Assembly: GCA_040255465.1 (NCBI GenBank) | Contig: JBDZVA010000004.1 | Span: 248,001-312,000 of the forward strand | Direction: 5' to 3' | DNA: 64,000 bases | Source: UBA5793 sp040255465 | Lineage (GTDB): Bacteria; Planctomycetota; Phycisphaerae; Phycisphaerales; UBA5793 | Shown here: positions 1-8,041 of the stretch, one piece after another | Position numbering within the stretch: position 1 is the stretch's first letter | How the letters are laid out: every line of letters starts with the position of its first letter | The notes under the pieces: model-generated | What the model saw: only the letters and a program-made list of their open reading frames with translations | The model's database searches: none | What the model was told of the DNA's origin: nothing | Position numbers and translations under genes: made by a program

Positions 1-424
1 GCCCAGCGGGACTGTACTTGAGGGTGACGATGTCGTTGTCACCGGCCGCGCCGAGGGAGGTGCCGCAGACCATGATGTTGTCGTTGGCGTCGACGGCGAT
101 GCTGCCGAAGAACTCGTCACCGTGACCGGGACCATCGTACGTGGCGGACCAGAGCAGCTTGCCGGTGCGGTCATACTTGCGCACCAGCGCGTCATAGCCG
201 GTCGATCCGTTGTTCACCCAGCCGATGGTGACGGCATTGCCCTGGTGGTCGACCTTCACTTCGAAATCGACTTCCTCCTGGCTCAGTCCGTTGTCCACCT
301 GGGTCTGCCAGACCTGGCGCCACTGCGCGTTGGCTTGAGTTGCCGCCGCGGCGGCCAACATCATGGCGGCTGCGCAGACTGACCACGTTCCCATTACGGG
401 ATGCCGACTCTCTCTCCTGGACAT
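1..424 (-). CDS. Exported SBBP-type beta-propeller protein (5' part, runs off window)
   Basis: This is the N-terminal 141 codons of a leftward gene cut by the window edge. The ATG at 424-422 gives MSRRESRHPVMG followed by an Ala-rich signal peptide ending near ANAQ. The mature part begins WRQVWQTQ and contains propeller-type repeats, seen as GNAVTIGWV then LVRKYDRTGKLLWS then the next blade. It aligns almost without gaps to the start of the neighbouring gene at 680-2395 (MNRREKNHPTMG, WRNVWSTQ), so the two are tandem paralogues. The leader upstream is also related. Such SBBP-repeat proteins are secreted or surface proteins of unknown ligand. The reading frame and homology are seen directly; the surface role is inferred. 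Confidence 0.8.
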   Translation of the reverse strand, partial: MSRRESRHPVMGTWSVCAAAMMLAAAAATQANAQWRQVWQTQVDNGLSQEEVDFEVKVDHQGNAVTIGWVNNGSTGYDALVRKYDRTGKLLWSATYDGPGHGDEFFGSIAVDANDNIMVCGTSLGAAGDNDIVTLKYSPAG

Positions 425-446
425 GACTTTGATTCCTGGTTGATTC

Positions 447-482
447 GGAGCGAGGACAGCCGCGTGCGGCCGGCTTCGCTCC
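447..482 (-). promoter_or_regulatory. 5' leader hairpin of the first propeller gene
   Basis: An outer 7-bp helix (447-453 with 476-482, GGAGCGA/TCGCTCC) encloses an inner 5-bp helix (58-62 with 71-75 of the 400s, AGCCG/CGGCT). It lies 22 nt upstream of the start codon at 424. A related hairpin with compensated base changes sits before the paralogue at 2395. The function is unknown; it may be a 5' UTR control element. Confidence 0.45.
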
Positions 483-597
483 TGTGCCACACACCGAACC
501 CCCCGCCGTGTTCGCGCGGCGAGGCAAACGACGCATGATGGTATGTCGCAGGAGAAGAGGCCACAATGTGCGCTGTGGCGCGCGACGGCGAACGACA

Positions 598-634
598 GAG
601 CGAGCGCCGAATCCTCGTGATCCGGCGCTCGCTC
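598..634 (-). terminator. Hairpin after the second propeller gene
   Basis: A perfect 12-bp inverted repeat (598-609 with 623-634, GAGCGAGCGCCG) with a 13-nt loop lies 46 nt past the stop of the leftward gene at 680. No T-run follows on the minus strand, so it may be a weak or factor-assisted terminator, or an mRNA 3' stabiliser. Confidence 0.5.
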
Positions 635-679
635 GCTGGGACATGACGAACAGATACCGCTCAGTGGGGGAGCGAGTCG

Positions 680-2395
680 CTACTGCACCTGCGTAGCCAC
701 GACGTTGCTCACCTGATTGTACTGGGCGGCCTGGAACCAGACGTTTGCCCCCGGGACATTGGGAATCCGCAACGTCCAGGCAGCGCTGCCGGCTGAATTA
801 CTCACGGCAACCCCGCCCGCCTGGCGCGGGCTGCGCAGCGACAGTGTGACGTTCAGTGGCGGTACAAAGAAGCTGCTTGTTCCCTGCACGCTGTAGGCGA
901 GGAAACAGTCCGAGCCGGGTTCGAAATCGGTCACGGTGAAAGTCGCGTTCCGTCGCCCCACGAGCGGGTCGGGGTCGATGACCAGTTGCGGTGGCGGCGC
1001 GGTGGTGTACTTGGCGACGTAGGAATCTGCCGCCGAGCCCAGACCCGTGCTGAATCCGGCGACGACCGCTCGATTGGCATCGTCGACGGCCACGGCCACG
1101 AACCAGTCGTCGGCGTGCAGCTCGCCATCGTAGTTGACTTCATCAAGGAGCGTTCCGGCCGGGGAGTACTTGAGCAGATAGGCGTTGTTCCCGGCGCCAT
1201 GGCCGTTCCAGCCGTAGCCCGCGACGAGTACATTCCCATCGAGATCGCGCGTGATGTAGTAGCCCCAGTCGTCCCCGAACCACTGCGGGCTGTTGTAGAT
1301 CCTGGCCCAGTGCGTGGCGCCGCTGGCGTCGAAGTGGACCGTTCCGACGTCGTACTGACCGCCGCTGCTCATGGTCGCGCCGGTGACGTAGACGCCGCCA
1401 ACATCATCGGGCTCGCCGACCCACCCGTAGTGGAAGCCGTAGTTGCCTCCGTAGCGGCCCTGCCACTGGTACACGCCGTCGGAAGTAAACTTGGCGACAC
1501 AATACTCAAAATCGTTGTTCAGGTAGAGCGAATCCGAAATACCGATGAGAAAGACGTTTTCATTCACATCGACGGCGATGGAGTAGACGGATTCCCAGCC
1601 GTGGTAGTCGCTGTCGACCATCCGATCCCAGAGCAGGTTTCCATCGGTGTCGTACTTGAGAGCGAGGTAGTCGCCGTTGTTGTCGAGGTTGTAGGAATCG
1701 CCGCCGACGTAGACGTCGCCGCCGGCCGTCACACTCAGTGCCCAGGCGTAGGTGTTCGGGTAGGTCGCATTGGGGCCGCGGTAGCGTTGGACCCACTGCT
1801 CATTGCCGGCGCTGTCATACTTGATGGTCACTGCTTCGTAGACGCCATCAATCGCCTGCGAGTACCCGCACACGTAGGGATTGTCGGCGGCGTCGAGCCC
1901 GATGGCTGGCCAGCCGTAGGACTCATCGCGACCGCCAAGCGGCCCGTCGTAGTAGTTGTCCCAGAGGAGTTGGCCATCGGGTGAATACTTCAGGGTGACA
2001 ATGTCGCTGTTTCCGTTCGCGTTGTCGCCCACGCCGGAGGTGAGAATGTTGTCGTTCGAATCGATGACCAGCGAGAAGAAACCGTCGTACCCGTGACCCG
2101 CGCCGTCGTAGGTGCGCGTCCACAACAGCCTGCCGGTGCGGTCGTACTTACGCATCAGCATGTTGTAATCCGTCGAGGGGTCGACGATCCATCCAACGGT
2201 CACCGCGTTGCCCTGGCTGTCGATGGCAATGTCGATGTCCACTTCCGTGAGCCCCTCACCCGTGTCGGACTGAGTGCTCCAGACATTGCGCCACTGAGCC
2301 TGCGCGCTCGAACACGCCACAAGCGCCAGCGCCGCGGCGCCGGCGCACGGCCACACACGTCCCATTGTGGGATGGTTCTTCTCTCTCCGATTCAT
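680..2395 (-). CDS. Exported SBBP-type beta-propeller protein
   Basis: A 571-residue secreted protein. I chose the ATG at 2395 because GGAG lies 9 nt upstream and the N-terminus MNRREKNHPTMG matches the paralogue to the left; the open frame further upstream is leader. The signal region reads ALALVACSSAQAQ. It could be cut after AQAQ, or at the lipobox-like LVAC as a lipoprotein. About seven blades of 50-60 residues follow, each with a GNVxVxG strand and a KYDxxGxLLW strand. The last 100 residues form a separate beta domain ending SNVVATQVQ, which resembles the C-terminal module of the FG-GAP proteins at 42-45 kb. Adhesion or surface display is inferred only. A hairpin at 598-634 probably ends the transcript. 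Confidence 0.8.
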   Translation of the reverse strand: MNRREKNHPTMGRVWPCAGAAALALVACSSAQAQWRNVWSTQSDTGEGLTEVDIDIAIDSQGNAVTVGWIVDPSTDYNMLMRKYDRTGRLLWTRTYDGAGHGYDGFFSLVIDSNDNILTSGVGDNANGNSDIVTLKYSPDGQLLWDNYYDGPLGGRDESYGWPAIGLDAADNPYVCGYSQAIDGVYEAVTIKYDSAGNEQWVQRYRGPNATYPNTYAWALSVTAGGDVYVGGDSYNLDNNGDYLALKYDTDGNLLWDRMVDSDYHGWESVYSIAVDVNENVFLIGISDSLYLNNDFEYCVAKFTSDGVYQWQGRYGGNYGFHYGWVGEPDDVGGVYVTGATMSSGGQYDVGTVHFDASGATHWARIYNSPQWFGDDWGYYITRDLDGNVLVAGYGWNGHGAGNNAYLLKYSPAGTLLDEVNYDGELHADDWFVAVAVDDANRAVVAGFSTGLGSAADSYVAKYTTAPPPQLVIDPDPLVGRRNATFTVTDFEPGSDCFLAYSVQGTSSFFVPPLNVTLSLRSPRQAGGVAVSNSAGSAAWTLRIPNVPGANVWFQAAQYNQVSNVVATQVQ

Positions 2396-2404
2396 GATTT
2401 GGTT

Positions 2405-2455
2405 CTCCGACTCTGTCGGAGCGTGGTCAGGCCGCCTCGGCCTGGGCCGCGCTCC
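2405..2455 (-). promoter_or_regulatory. Switch-like 5' leader of the second propeller gene
   Basis: Two mutually exclusive folds are visible. In the first, 2418-2423 pairs with 2450-2455 (GGAGCG/CGCTCC) around an inner 7-bp helix, 2428-2434 with 2438-2444. In the second, 2405-2411 pairs with 2415-2421 (CTCCGAC/GTCGGAG, loop of 3), which buries the GGAG ribosome-binding site 9 nt before the ATG at 2395. The bases 2418-2421 are shared, so only one fold can form at a time. A translational switch is inferred. Confidence 0.45.
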
Positions 2456-2618
2456 TCTGCCACACATCGAACCTGCCGCCGCGTTCGCACGACGGGCCTT
2501 CAAGGTTCAAGGTACGGCGCAAGATTCCGGAAGGCAATGGGGCATTCGACGAGAGGTCGTCGACATTGCTCTGGCGCGGTCGATTCTGGGCTCCGGCGCA
2601 GGAAATCCAACCAGATTC

Positions 2619-3962
2619 TTATGCCGATTCCTTCTTGCGCTTGGTCGTGAGCTGCGCGAGGGTGAACTTCCCGTCAATCGCGGCGCGATCGATGATGTAC
2701 GTCACGCCCTCGGAGTCGGCGTCGGGCAAGTCGTACATGAGATCGAGCATGATCTCCTCGAACACCGCTCGCAAAGCGCGGGCGCCGGTCTGCCGGGCCA
2801 TGGCCCGCTCGGCGAGGCAGCGCATCGCGTCCTCGGTGAACTCGAGTTGGGCGCCTTCAAGGGTGAAGAGATGCTGATACTGCTTGATCAGCGCGTTCTT
2901 CGGCTCGGTCATGATCTGGATGAGCGCGTCGAAGTCGAGGGGAAGCAGCGGCGTGATCACGGGGAGGCGGCCGACGAGTTCGGGAATGAGGCCGAACTCG
3001 AGAACATCATCAGCCGTGACCTGGCGCATCATCTCGGACTTCTCATCGATGGCGCGCTGCTCGTCGCCGCTCTGATCGGCGCTGAAGCCGATGCGTCGCT
3101 TGCCAAGGCGCTTCTTGACGATCTCATCGATGCCGACGAACGTGCCGCCGACGACGAAGAGGATGTTGGTTGTGTCGATTTGGATGTACTGCTGCTCGGG
3201 GTGCTTGCGGCCGCCCTGCGGGGGCACGTTGGCGACGGTGCCTTCGAGCATTTTGAGCAGGCTCTGTTGGACGCCTTCGCCGGACACATCGCGCGTGATC
3301 GAGACGTTGTGGCTCGTCTTGCCGATCTTGTCGATTTCGTCGATGTAGATGATGCCGCGCTGCGCCGCTTCGACGTCGTAGTCGGCGGCCTGCAGGAGTT
3401 TGAGCAGCAGGTTCTCGACGTCTTCGCCGACGTAGCCGGCTTCCGTCAGCGTGGTGGCGTCGCCGATGGCAAAGGGCACGTTGAGCATGCGCGCCAGCGT
3501 GCGGGCGAGCAGCGTCTTACCCGAACCGGTCGGCCCGATGAACAGGACGTTGCTCTTGTCGATCTCGATGCCGGTGTCTTTGTCGAGCTGGCTGAGGCGC
3601 TTGTAGTGGTTGTGGACAGCGACGGACAGGGCCTTCTTGGCCTCGACCTGTCCGATGACATACTGGTCGCAGAACTCTTTGATCTGCCGCGGGCTGGGGA
3701 TGGTGGAAAAGGTCTGCCGGCCGGCGGACATGCGACGCCGCTCCTGCCGGAAAATGTTCTGGCAGAGGTCGACGCAATTGGAGCAGACGTAGACGTCGTT
3801 GGGTCCTTCGACCATGGGGCCGACTTCGCGGGAGGTCTTGCCGCAGAACGAGCAGGTGGTGACCCGCCGCCCTCGGAATCCACTCTTGCCGTCCACGCCG
3901 TCGCCCGCCTGACCCTTGCTCTGATCTGGTCCGCCGGAGTCACCATCCCGATTCTTGGCCAT
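2619..3962 (-). CDS. clpX: ATP-dependent Clp protease ATP-binding subunit ClpX
   Basis: A 447-residue AAA+ unfoldase that recognises tagged proteins and feeds them to ClpP in the cytoplasm. The N-terminal zinc-binding domain has Cys37, Cys40, Cys60 and Cys63. Walker A is GPTGSGKT at 143-150 and Walker B contains YIDEID. The pore loop GYVG, the GGRKHP motif and the sensor region LIPELVGRLPVI are all present, and the length is normal for the family. The start at 3962 has GAAGGGG 10 nt upstream; an upstream in-frame ATG would add ten unlikely residues. clpP is not next to it here, which is unlike many bacteria. It is probably co-transcribed with the small membrane protein gene at 4087-4392. Confidence 0.97.
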   Translation of the reverse strand: MAKNRDGDSGGPDQSKGQAGDGVDGKSGFRGRRVTTCSFCGKTSREVGPMVEGPNDVYVCSNCVDLCQNIFRQERRRMSAGRQTFSTIPSPRQIKEFCDQYVIGQVEAKKALSVAVHNHYKRLSQLDKDTGIEIDKSNVLFIGPTGSGKTLLARTLARMLNVPFAIGDATTLTEAGYVGEDVENLLLKLLQAADYDVEAAQRGIIYIDEIDKIGKTSHNVSITRDVSGEGVQQSLLKMLEGTVANVPPQGGRKHPEQQYIQIDTTNILFVVGGTFVGIDEIVKKRLGKRRIGFSADQSGDEQRAIDEKSEMMRQVTADDVLEFGLIPELVGRLPVITPLLPLDFDALIQIMTEPKNALIKQYQHLFTLEGAQLEFTEDAMRCLAERAMARQTGARALRAVFEEIMLDLMYDLPDADSEGVTYIIDRAAIDGKFTLAQLTTKRKKESA

Positions 3963-4086
3963 GAACCACTTGCCCCTTCTTTGTAACCCCAACCGAACGC
4001 GTTATTTGCCGTGTCACGGCGCAGAGCCTGAGACTTTATCGTCGCGCCAAGGCCATCTCTTCACCAGTCGCCGCCGAGGTTGCCAA

Positions 4087-4392
4087 TCATGTTCGCCCCT
4101 CCCCCTTGCGGGGGTTGTCCGATAGCCCCTCGGCGCCATTGGCGCTGCGGGTCGCCTCTCCCAGGGCGGCGATCCGAGCGGCCTGGTACTCCACCTCCGT
4201 GAGATCGCCGCGATCGCGCATCTCGCGAAGGTCCTGGAGGGTGAACCCCATGGCGGACGAGTCCTCGGCCCGGAGCGTCTTGCCTCGGAGCACCCAGACG
4301 GCCCCGGCCGCTCCCACAATCAGTATCGCCAGCAGTGCCAGCCAGAAGGCGATTGTGGGCCAGTCGATTCGCTCAGCCGCGAGTATCACCAT
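4087..4392 (-). CDS. Small membrane protein with SHOCT-like tail
   Basis: A 101-residue protein with one membrane span (about residues 11-34, IAFWLALLAILIVGAAG) and a cytoplasmic tail. The tail contains LREMRDRGDLTEVEYQAARI, which looks like the short SHOCT-type helix pair found at the ends of many small membrane proteins. The ATG at 4392 sits 6 nt after a good -10 box (4399-4404), so the message may be leaderless; a TTG one codon upstream is less likely. It lies 124 nt upstream of clpX and may share its transcript. Function unknown. Confidence 0.65.
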   Translation of the reverse strand: MVILAAERIDWPTIAFWLALLAILIVGAAGAVWVLRGKTLRAEDSSAMGFTLQDLREMRDRGDLTEVEYQAARIAALGEATRSANGAEGLSDNPRKGEGRT

Positions 4393-4398
4393 CAATCA

Positions 4399-4426
4399 AG
4401 TCTAAACTGAAGCGGGCGACAAACAA
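4399..4426 (-). promoter_or_regulatory. Promoter of the small membrane protein gene and clpX
   Basis: The -35 TTGTTT (4421-4426) and the -10 TAGACT (4399-4404) are separated by 16 bp. The -10 box ends only 6 nt before the ATG at 4392, which suggests a leaderless transcript. Confidence 0.45.
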
Positions 4427-4529
4427 GCGCCGTTATTGATGGAATGCGGTCGGCATGCGATTTTTTCGCAGCTGGCTAGGATTGGCCCTTGGGAATCAAA
4501 CCGCGAAGCGATGCCGGCAGGAGCATGAC

Positions 4530-5399
4530 ATGACGCGAGATTCGAGAAACAGAAGACTGCTGCAGGTGGGCCTTCTGGCCGTCATTGGCTGGTGTGCCGG
4601 TCCGCTGCTGAGCCAGGACAAGCCGGCCGACCCTCCCGCGGACAAGCCGACGGAGAAGGCGCCCGACAAGCAGACTTCTCCGCCGCGCTCGATCGAAGAA
4701 ATCCGCAAGGGCCTCGAGCGCGATGATCCGACGAGTTCGACGACGCGTGTTGAAGCGCCCAAGGCCAATACGACAGTCGAGTTTGACCCCCTGCTGCCGC
4801 CGCGCGGCCGCTTGCTTCCCGAAGGATCGTACCTCATGTCGCGGACAGGTATTCTGACGCGCACCGAATCGCTCGGTGTGCTGCACTTCCTGCCCGATCC
4901 TGATCCGAATCGACCCCGTCAGCAGAACCAGGCGATGATGCTCATGCCCGGCCGCGTCACCGAGCGGATTGAGGCAAACCTGAACGAAGTGGCTACGAGC
5001 GGACCGATCGAGATCTCGGGCCGGGTGTACGTCTACGAGGGACGCAACTACCTCATGCCGACGACCAACCCGTTCCGCACCGGCACGACGACGACCTCGG
5101 TCCGCAGCGGCCTGGTGCGCGAGGGCGCGTTTATCGTGTCGCGACTGGGCCGAATCAGCCGGTCCGACACTGGCGGCGAATGGATGGTGACATTCGACTC
5201 GGATCGCAACGGCCAGATGGATCCGCCAATGGTGCTGCTGCCCTGCCGCCTGCTCGAACGCCTCGTGCGCGTAGCGCAGTCCGAAGGCGACGCCGCTCGC
5301 GTGATCATCTCGGGACAGGTCTACGCGTATCGCGACGTGAATTACCTGCTGCCCACGGTGATGCTGCGGCCGCGCCCCAGTGAGAATCTGTCGCCGTAG
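4530..5399 (+). CDS. Exported protein with an internal duplication
   Basis: A 289-residue protein starting at the ATG preceded by GGAG. It has a signal-like hydrophobic segment (VGLLAVIGWCAGPLLSQ), then a Pro/Lys/Asp-rich linker (about residues 30-60). After that come two similar units of roughly 85 residues. Each runs LPEGSYLMSR or VREGAFIVSR, then a hydrophobic strand with MLMPGR or VLLPCR, then SGRVYVYEGRNYLMPT or SGQVYAYRDVNYLLPT. No catalytic motif is visible. It is probably a periplasmic or surface protein, of a kind I know only as an uncharacterised planctomycete type. It faces the HEAT-repeat gene tail-to-tail. Confidence 0.65.
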   Translation: MTRDSRNRRLLQVGLLAVIGWCAGPLLSQDKPADPPADKPTEKAPDKQTSPPRSIEEIRKGLERDDPTSSTTRVEAPKANTTVEFDPLLPPRGRLLPEGSYLMSRTGILTRTESLGVLHFLPDPDPNRPRQQNQAMMLMPGRVTERIEANLNEVATSGPIEISGRVYVYEGRNYLMPTTNPFRTGTTTTSVRSGLVREGAFIVSRLGRISRSDTGGEWMVTFDSDRNGQMDPPMVLLPCRLLERLVRVAQSEGDAARVIISGQVYAYRDVNYLLPTVMLRPRPSENLSP

Positions 5400-5414
5400 G
5401 TCGGCACATCACTC

Positions 5415-7793
5415 CTACCCGAAGACCCGACCGCGGAGCGCTGTGAGTTTGTCGATGCGCCGATCGTCCGGTTTGGCGCCGTTCTCGCGCCATTGACTGA
5501 TGCAGTGGTCGAACGTCCCGCGGCTCAGCAGCAGGCCGGCGGCGTTGGTGCGGCCGGAGCGCACGGCGACGGCGTTGAGCAGGCGGCGCTCGCGGCGGGT
5601 GAGTTTGAGGCCCGAGGCGATCGCGCGATAGGCGGGGCCGTGGCGCTGCGCATCATGGATGCTCCAGCGCAGGGCGATCAGCGTGGCGGCGATTACGCCG
5701 GTGGCGGCCAGAACCGGGGCCAGCCAGGACCCATCCAGCCACGACCAGTTCGCGCCTCGATCGACGAAAGACCGGGAGATCTCCGAGAGTCGGGTCGATG
5801 ATTGTGCAAGCGTCGCCGGCAGCAGCGGCAGCACGAGCAAGTGCGAAACCGCCCCGGCCGCGACGCGCGGCGGCGCATCGCGCAGCGCTTTCATTTCAGC
5901 GGGCTCGACGTCGGCGGCGCGCTCCACAACAGGCGTGGCGTGATGGGCCGTCATCGCCGCCAGCAGGCGGCGCGCGGTGCGCCGGGCGCGATCACGCACC
6001 GGCCGGCTCACATCCTGTCTGGCCAGATCGGCGACGCGCGTGGCGCACTGCGTCAGCGCCATGGCGTCGGCCGCCCACAGTGCGCTCAGGCGGTGCAGTG
6101 GGCGCGGGTCTGTGAGCATGGCTTCAAGGCGGGCAGCTGCGTCCGCGCGATCGATGCGGGCAATGGCCGCGATCGCGTTGGCGCGCGGACGATTGTCAGG
6201 CGAAGCCGTGATCGTCTCGAGCGTGGCGCGACAGGTTTCAACCAGAGGCGGGGCGAGAACTTCGATGGCGTTGGCCCGAGTGCGGACGTCGGCGTGCTGC
6301 AGGCCGGCGACGAGGGCGCTACGCGACGACTCGCTGTCGAGCATCCCCAGGGCCTTGATCGCCGTGGCGGACACGCGCACGTCGGCGCTGCGCGCCAGCG
6401 CCAGCAGTTCAAGCTCGACCTCGGCGAGAATCTGCAGATCGCCGGCGAGTCGAATGGCGCGCAGGCACGTCTCGCGCTGGCGAGCCGCAAGCCGCGTGCG
6501 CACTTCGGCGACGACCAACTGCGGCTGCTCGCGCATCATCAGCCGGGCGCGAAGGCGATGCTCAACGCTGGGCCCGCCGCCGGACCAGTGCGACCAGATC
6601 GATTCGAAGTCGGCCTTGTGCGCGTGGGCGGCGGCGAGGACGCGCACGGCCCGATGCGGCGAGCGGAGCAGGCGGCGGAGCACGTCGGGCAGGCCATCGA
6701 CCCGCTCGCGGATGCAGTGCATCACTGCGAGGCGGGCCAGGCGTTCATCTTCATCGAAGCAGAACTGGATGATGATGGCCTCAGCGCGCGGGTCGCGGAA
6801 GGTTGTCAGGGCGCGGAACGCCGCCAGCCGGGCGCGCGGCGAGCGGAATGACAGACCATCGTTCAAGCGGATGAGACGCTGTTCGTCGGACATGGGAACG
6901 GCGAGGATCCATGCGGGCAAGGCCGTCTGGGCCTGGTCGTCCATCTCGAGCGCGATGGCCGAGGGAGGAGCGGCCGGGCGGCGCGGATCGAGGCGGCGCA
7001 GCCGCGATGCCTGCTCGGGCAGGTCGAGCAGGTGCCAACGGCCGCGGATCATGTCCGCGAAGTGTTTCGTGACGGCCAGACGAGCCACATGCTCGAGCGC
7101 CTGCGTCCCCAGCGGCTCGATGCCGAGCCAGTTGAGCAGCAAAGGAGCAAGTTCCGCGTCGGGCAGGCGCTTCATGAAGCCGCGCATCGCCATGTGCGTG
7201 GGATGGTCGCGATCGCCCAGCCAGCGCTTCAGCGCCGGCCCCGGGGCTGGCAGCAGACGAGCCGCGGCAACGAGCACGCCCGTCTGGCGGTGCTTCGGGA
7301 ATCCGTCCAGCGCCAGCACCATCGCTTCATCGAGGTGTTGATCGTCGGCCTTTCGATCCTCGGCTGGGGCGGTTGAGTTCAGGTGGCCCAGGACGATGCG
7401 GTCGATGGCGTCGGCTGCGGGCCGGGCGACGAGAGGATCAGCGTGGTGGAGATTCTCCACGGCCTCGTCGAGGCCTTGAATCAGACCAAGGCGTCCGATC
7501 ATTTTCAGCGCGTTGCGGCGCTCACGAGGCTGCGGCGAGCGTGCGGCGGAACAGAGCCGCGCCGGGTTGCGGCCGGCGATCGCCGCGACCCGAGTCCGTG
7601 CGTCCTCGTCCAGATCGTGCCATCTTCGAATCAGGATTCCGATGACCGGATCGCAGGGTCGCTCGAGCAGCGCGGCCGCAAGTGCCGGGCACTCGTCGAC
7701 TTCGGCGTGCTCGAGCGCCTCGGAGAGCGCGGCGAGGGCGGCCGCATCGCCCAGACGGTTCACCAGGCGCAAACGGTGCTGGAGTGACGGCAT
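5415..7793 (-). CDS. Large HEAT-repeat protein with C-terminal membrane anchor
   Basis: A 792-residue protein made largely of helical HEAT-type repeats (for example RLGDAAALAALSEALEHAEV, SARDVRVSATAIKALGMLDS in slightly different forms). Repeats span about residues 1-600. Near the C-terminus there is one membrane span (LAPVLAATGVIAATLIALRW) followed by a 90-residue basic tail containing LTRRERRLLNAVAVRSGR and ending RGRVFG. The tail motif resembles the last part of planctomycete PilZ-like proteins, but no PilZ residues are clear. HEAT arrays are protein-binding scaffolds; the partner is unknown. Start at ATG 7793. Long open frames on the opposite strand here are artefacts of GC-rich codon use. 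Confidence 0.75.
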   Translation of the reverse strand: MPSLQHRLRLVNRLGDAAALAALSEALEHAEVDECPALAAALLERPCDPVIGILIRRWHDLDEDARTRVAAIAGRNPARLCSAARSPQPRERRNALKMIGRLGLIQGLDEAVENLHHADPLVARPAADAIDRIVLGHLNSTAPAEDRKADDQHLDEAMVLALDGFPKHRQTGVLVAAARLLPAPGPALKRWLGDRDHPTHMAMRGFMKRLPDAELAPLLLNWLGIEPLGTQALEHVARLAVTKHFADMIRGRWHLLDLPEQASRLRRLDPRRPAAPPSAIALEMDDQAQTALPAWILAVPMSDEQRLIRLNDGLSFRSPRARLAAFRALTTFRDPRAEAIIIQFCFDEDERLARLAVMHCIRERVDGLPDVLRRLLRSPHRAVRVLAAAHAHKADFESIWSHWSGGGPSVEHRLRARLMMREQPQLVVAEVRTRLAARQRETCLRAIRLAGDLQILAEVELELLALARSADVRVSATAIKALGMLDSESSRSALVAGLQHADVRTRANAIEVLAPPLVETCRATLETITASPDNRPRANAIAAIARIDRADAAARLEAMLTDPRPLHRLSALWAADAMALTQCATRVADLARQDVSRPVRDRARRTARRLLAAMTAHHATPVVERAADVEPAEMKALRDAPPRVAAGAVSHLLVLPLLPATLAQSSTRLSEISRSFVDRGANWSWLDGSWLAPVLAATGVIAATLIALRWSIHDAQRHGPAYRAIASGLKLTRRERRLLNAVAVRSGRTNAAGLLLSRGTFDHCISQWRENGAKPDDRRIDKLTALRGRVFG

Positions 7794-8041
7794 GCGAATC
7801 CTGTGAGGTCGGTCTCTTCAGCGGGCGTCATGGACTCGCGAACGGTGCGAAATGACGCTCATCCGTTCGTCCATCGGTCAACTGGCTGCAACCGCTGCAA
7901 GACTTGACGGTTGGCCAGTGGTGGTAAATCTGGTGAATTCTCGGCGGAGCACCCACCTAGACTCACGAAGTGAAGGGTCGGAGGGGAAAAGTGGGAATCA
8001 GACCGGAGGGGAAAGGATTCTCCTCTCAGGAAGGAACCACG

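Noticed and set aside
2367..3986. Long open frame on the plus strand opposite clpX (and similar ones opposite the HEAT gene at 5802-7341 and opposite 61192-62964).
   Set aside because: They lie opposite well-supported genes and show the low-complexity composition expected of GC-rich antisense frames, with no motif.
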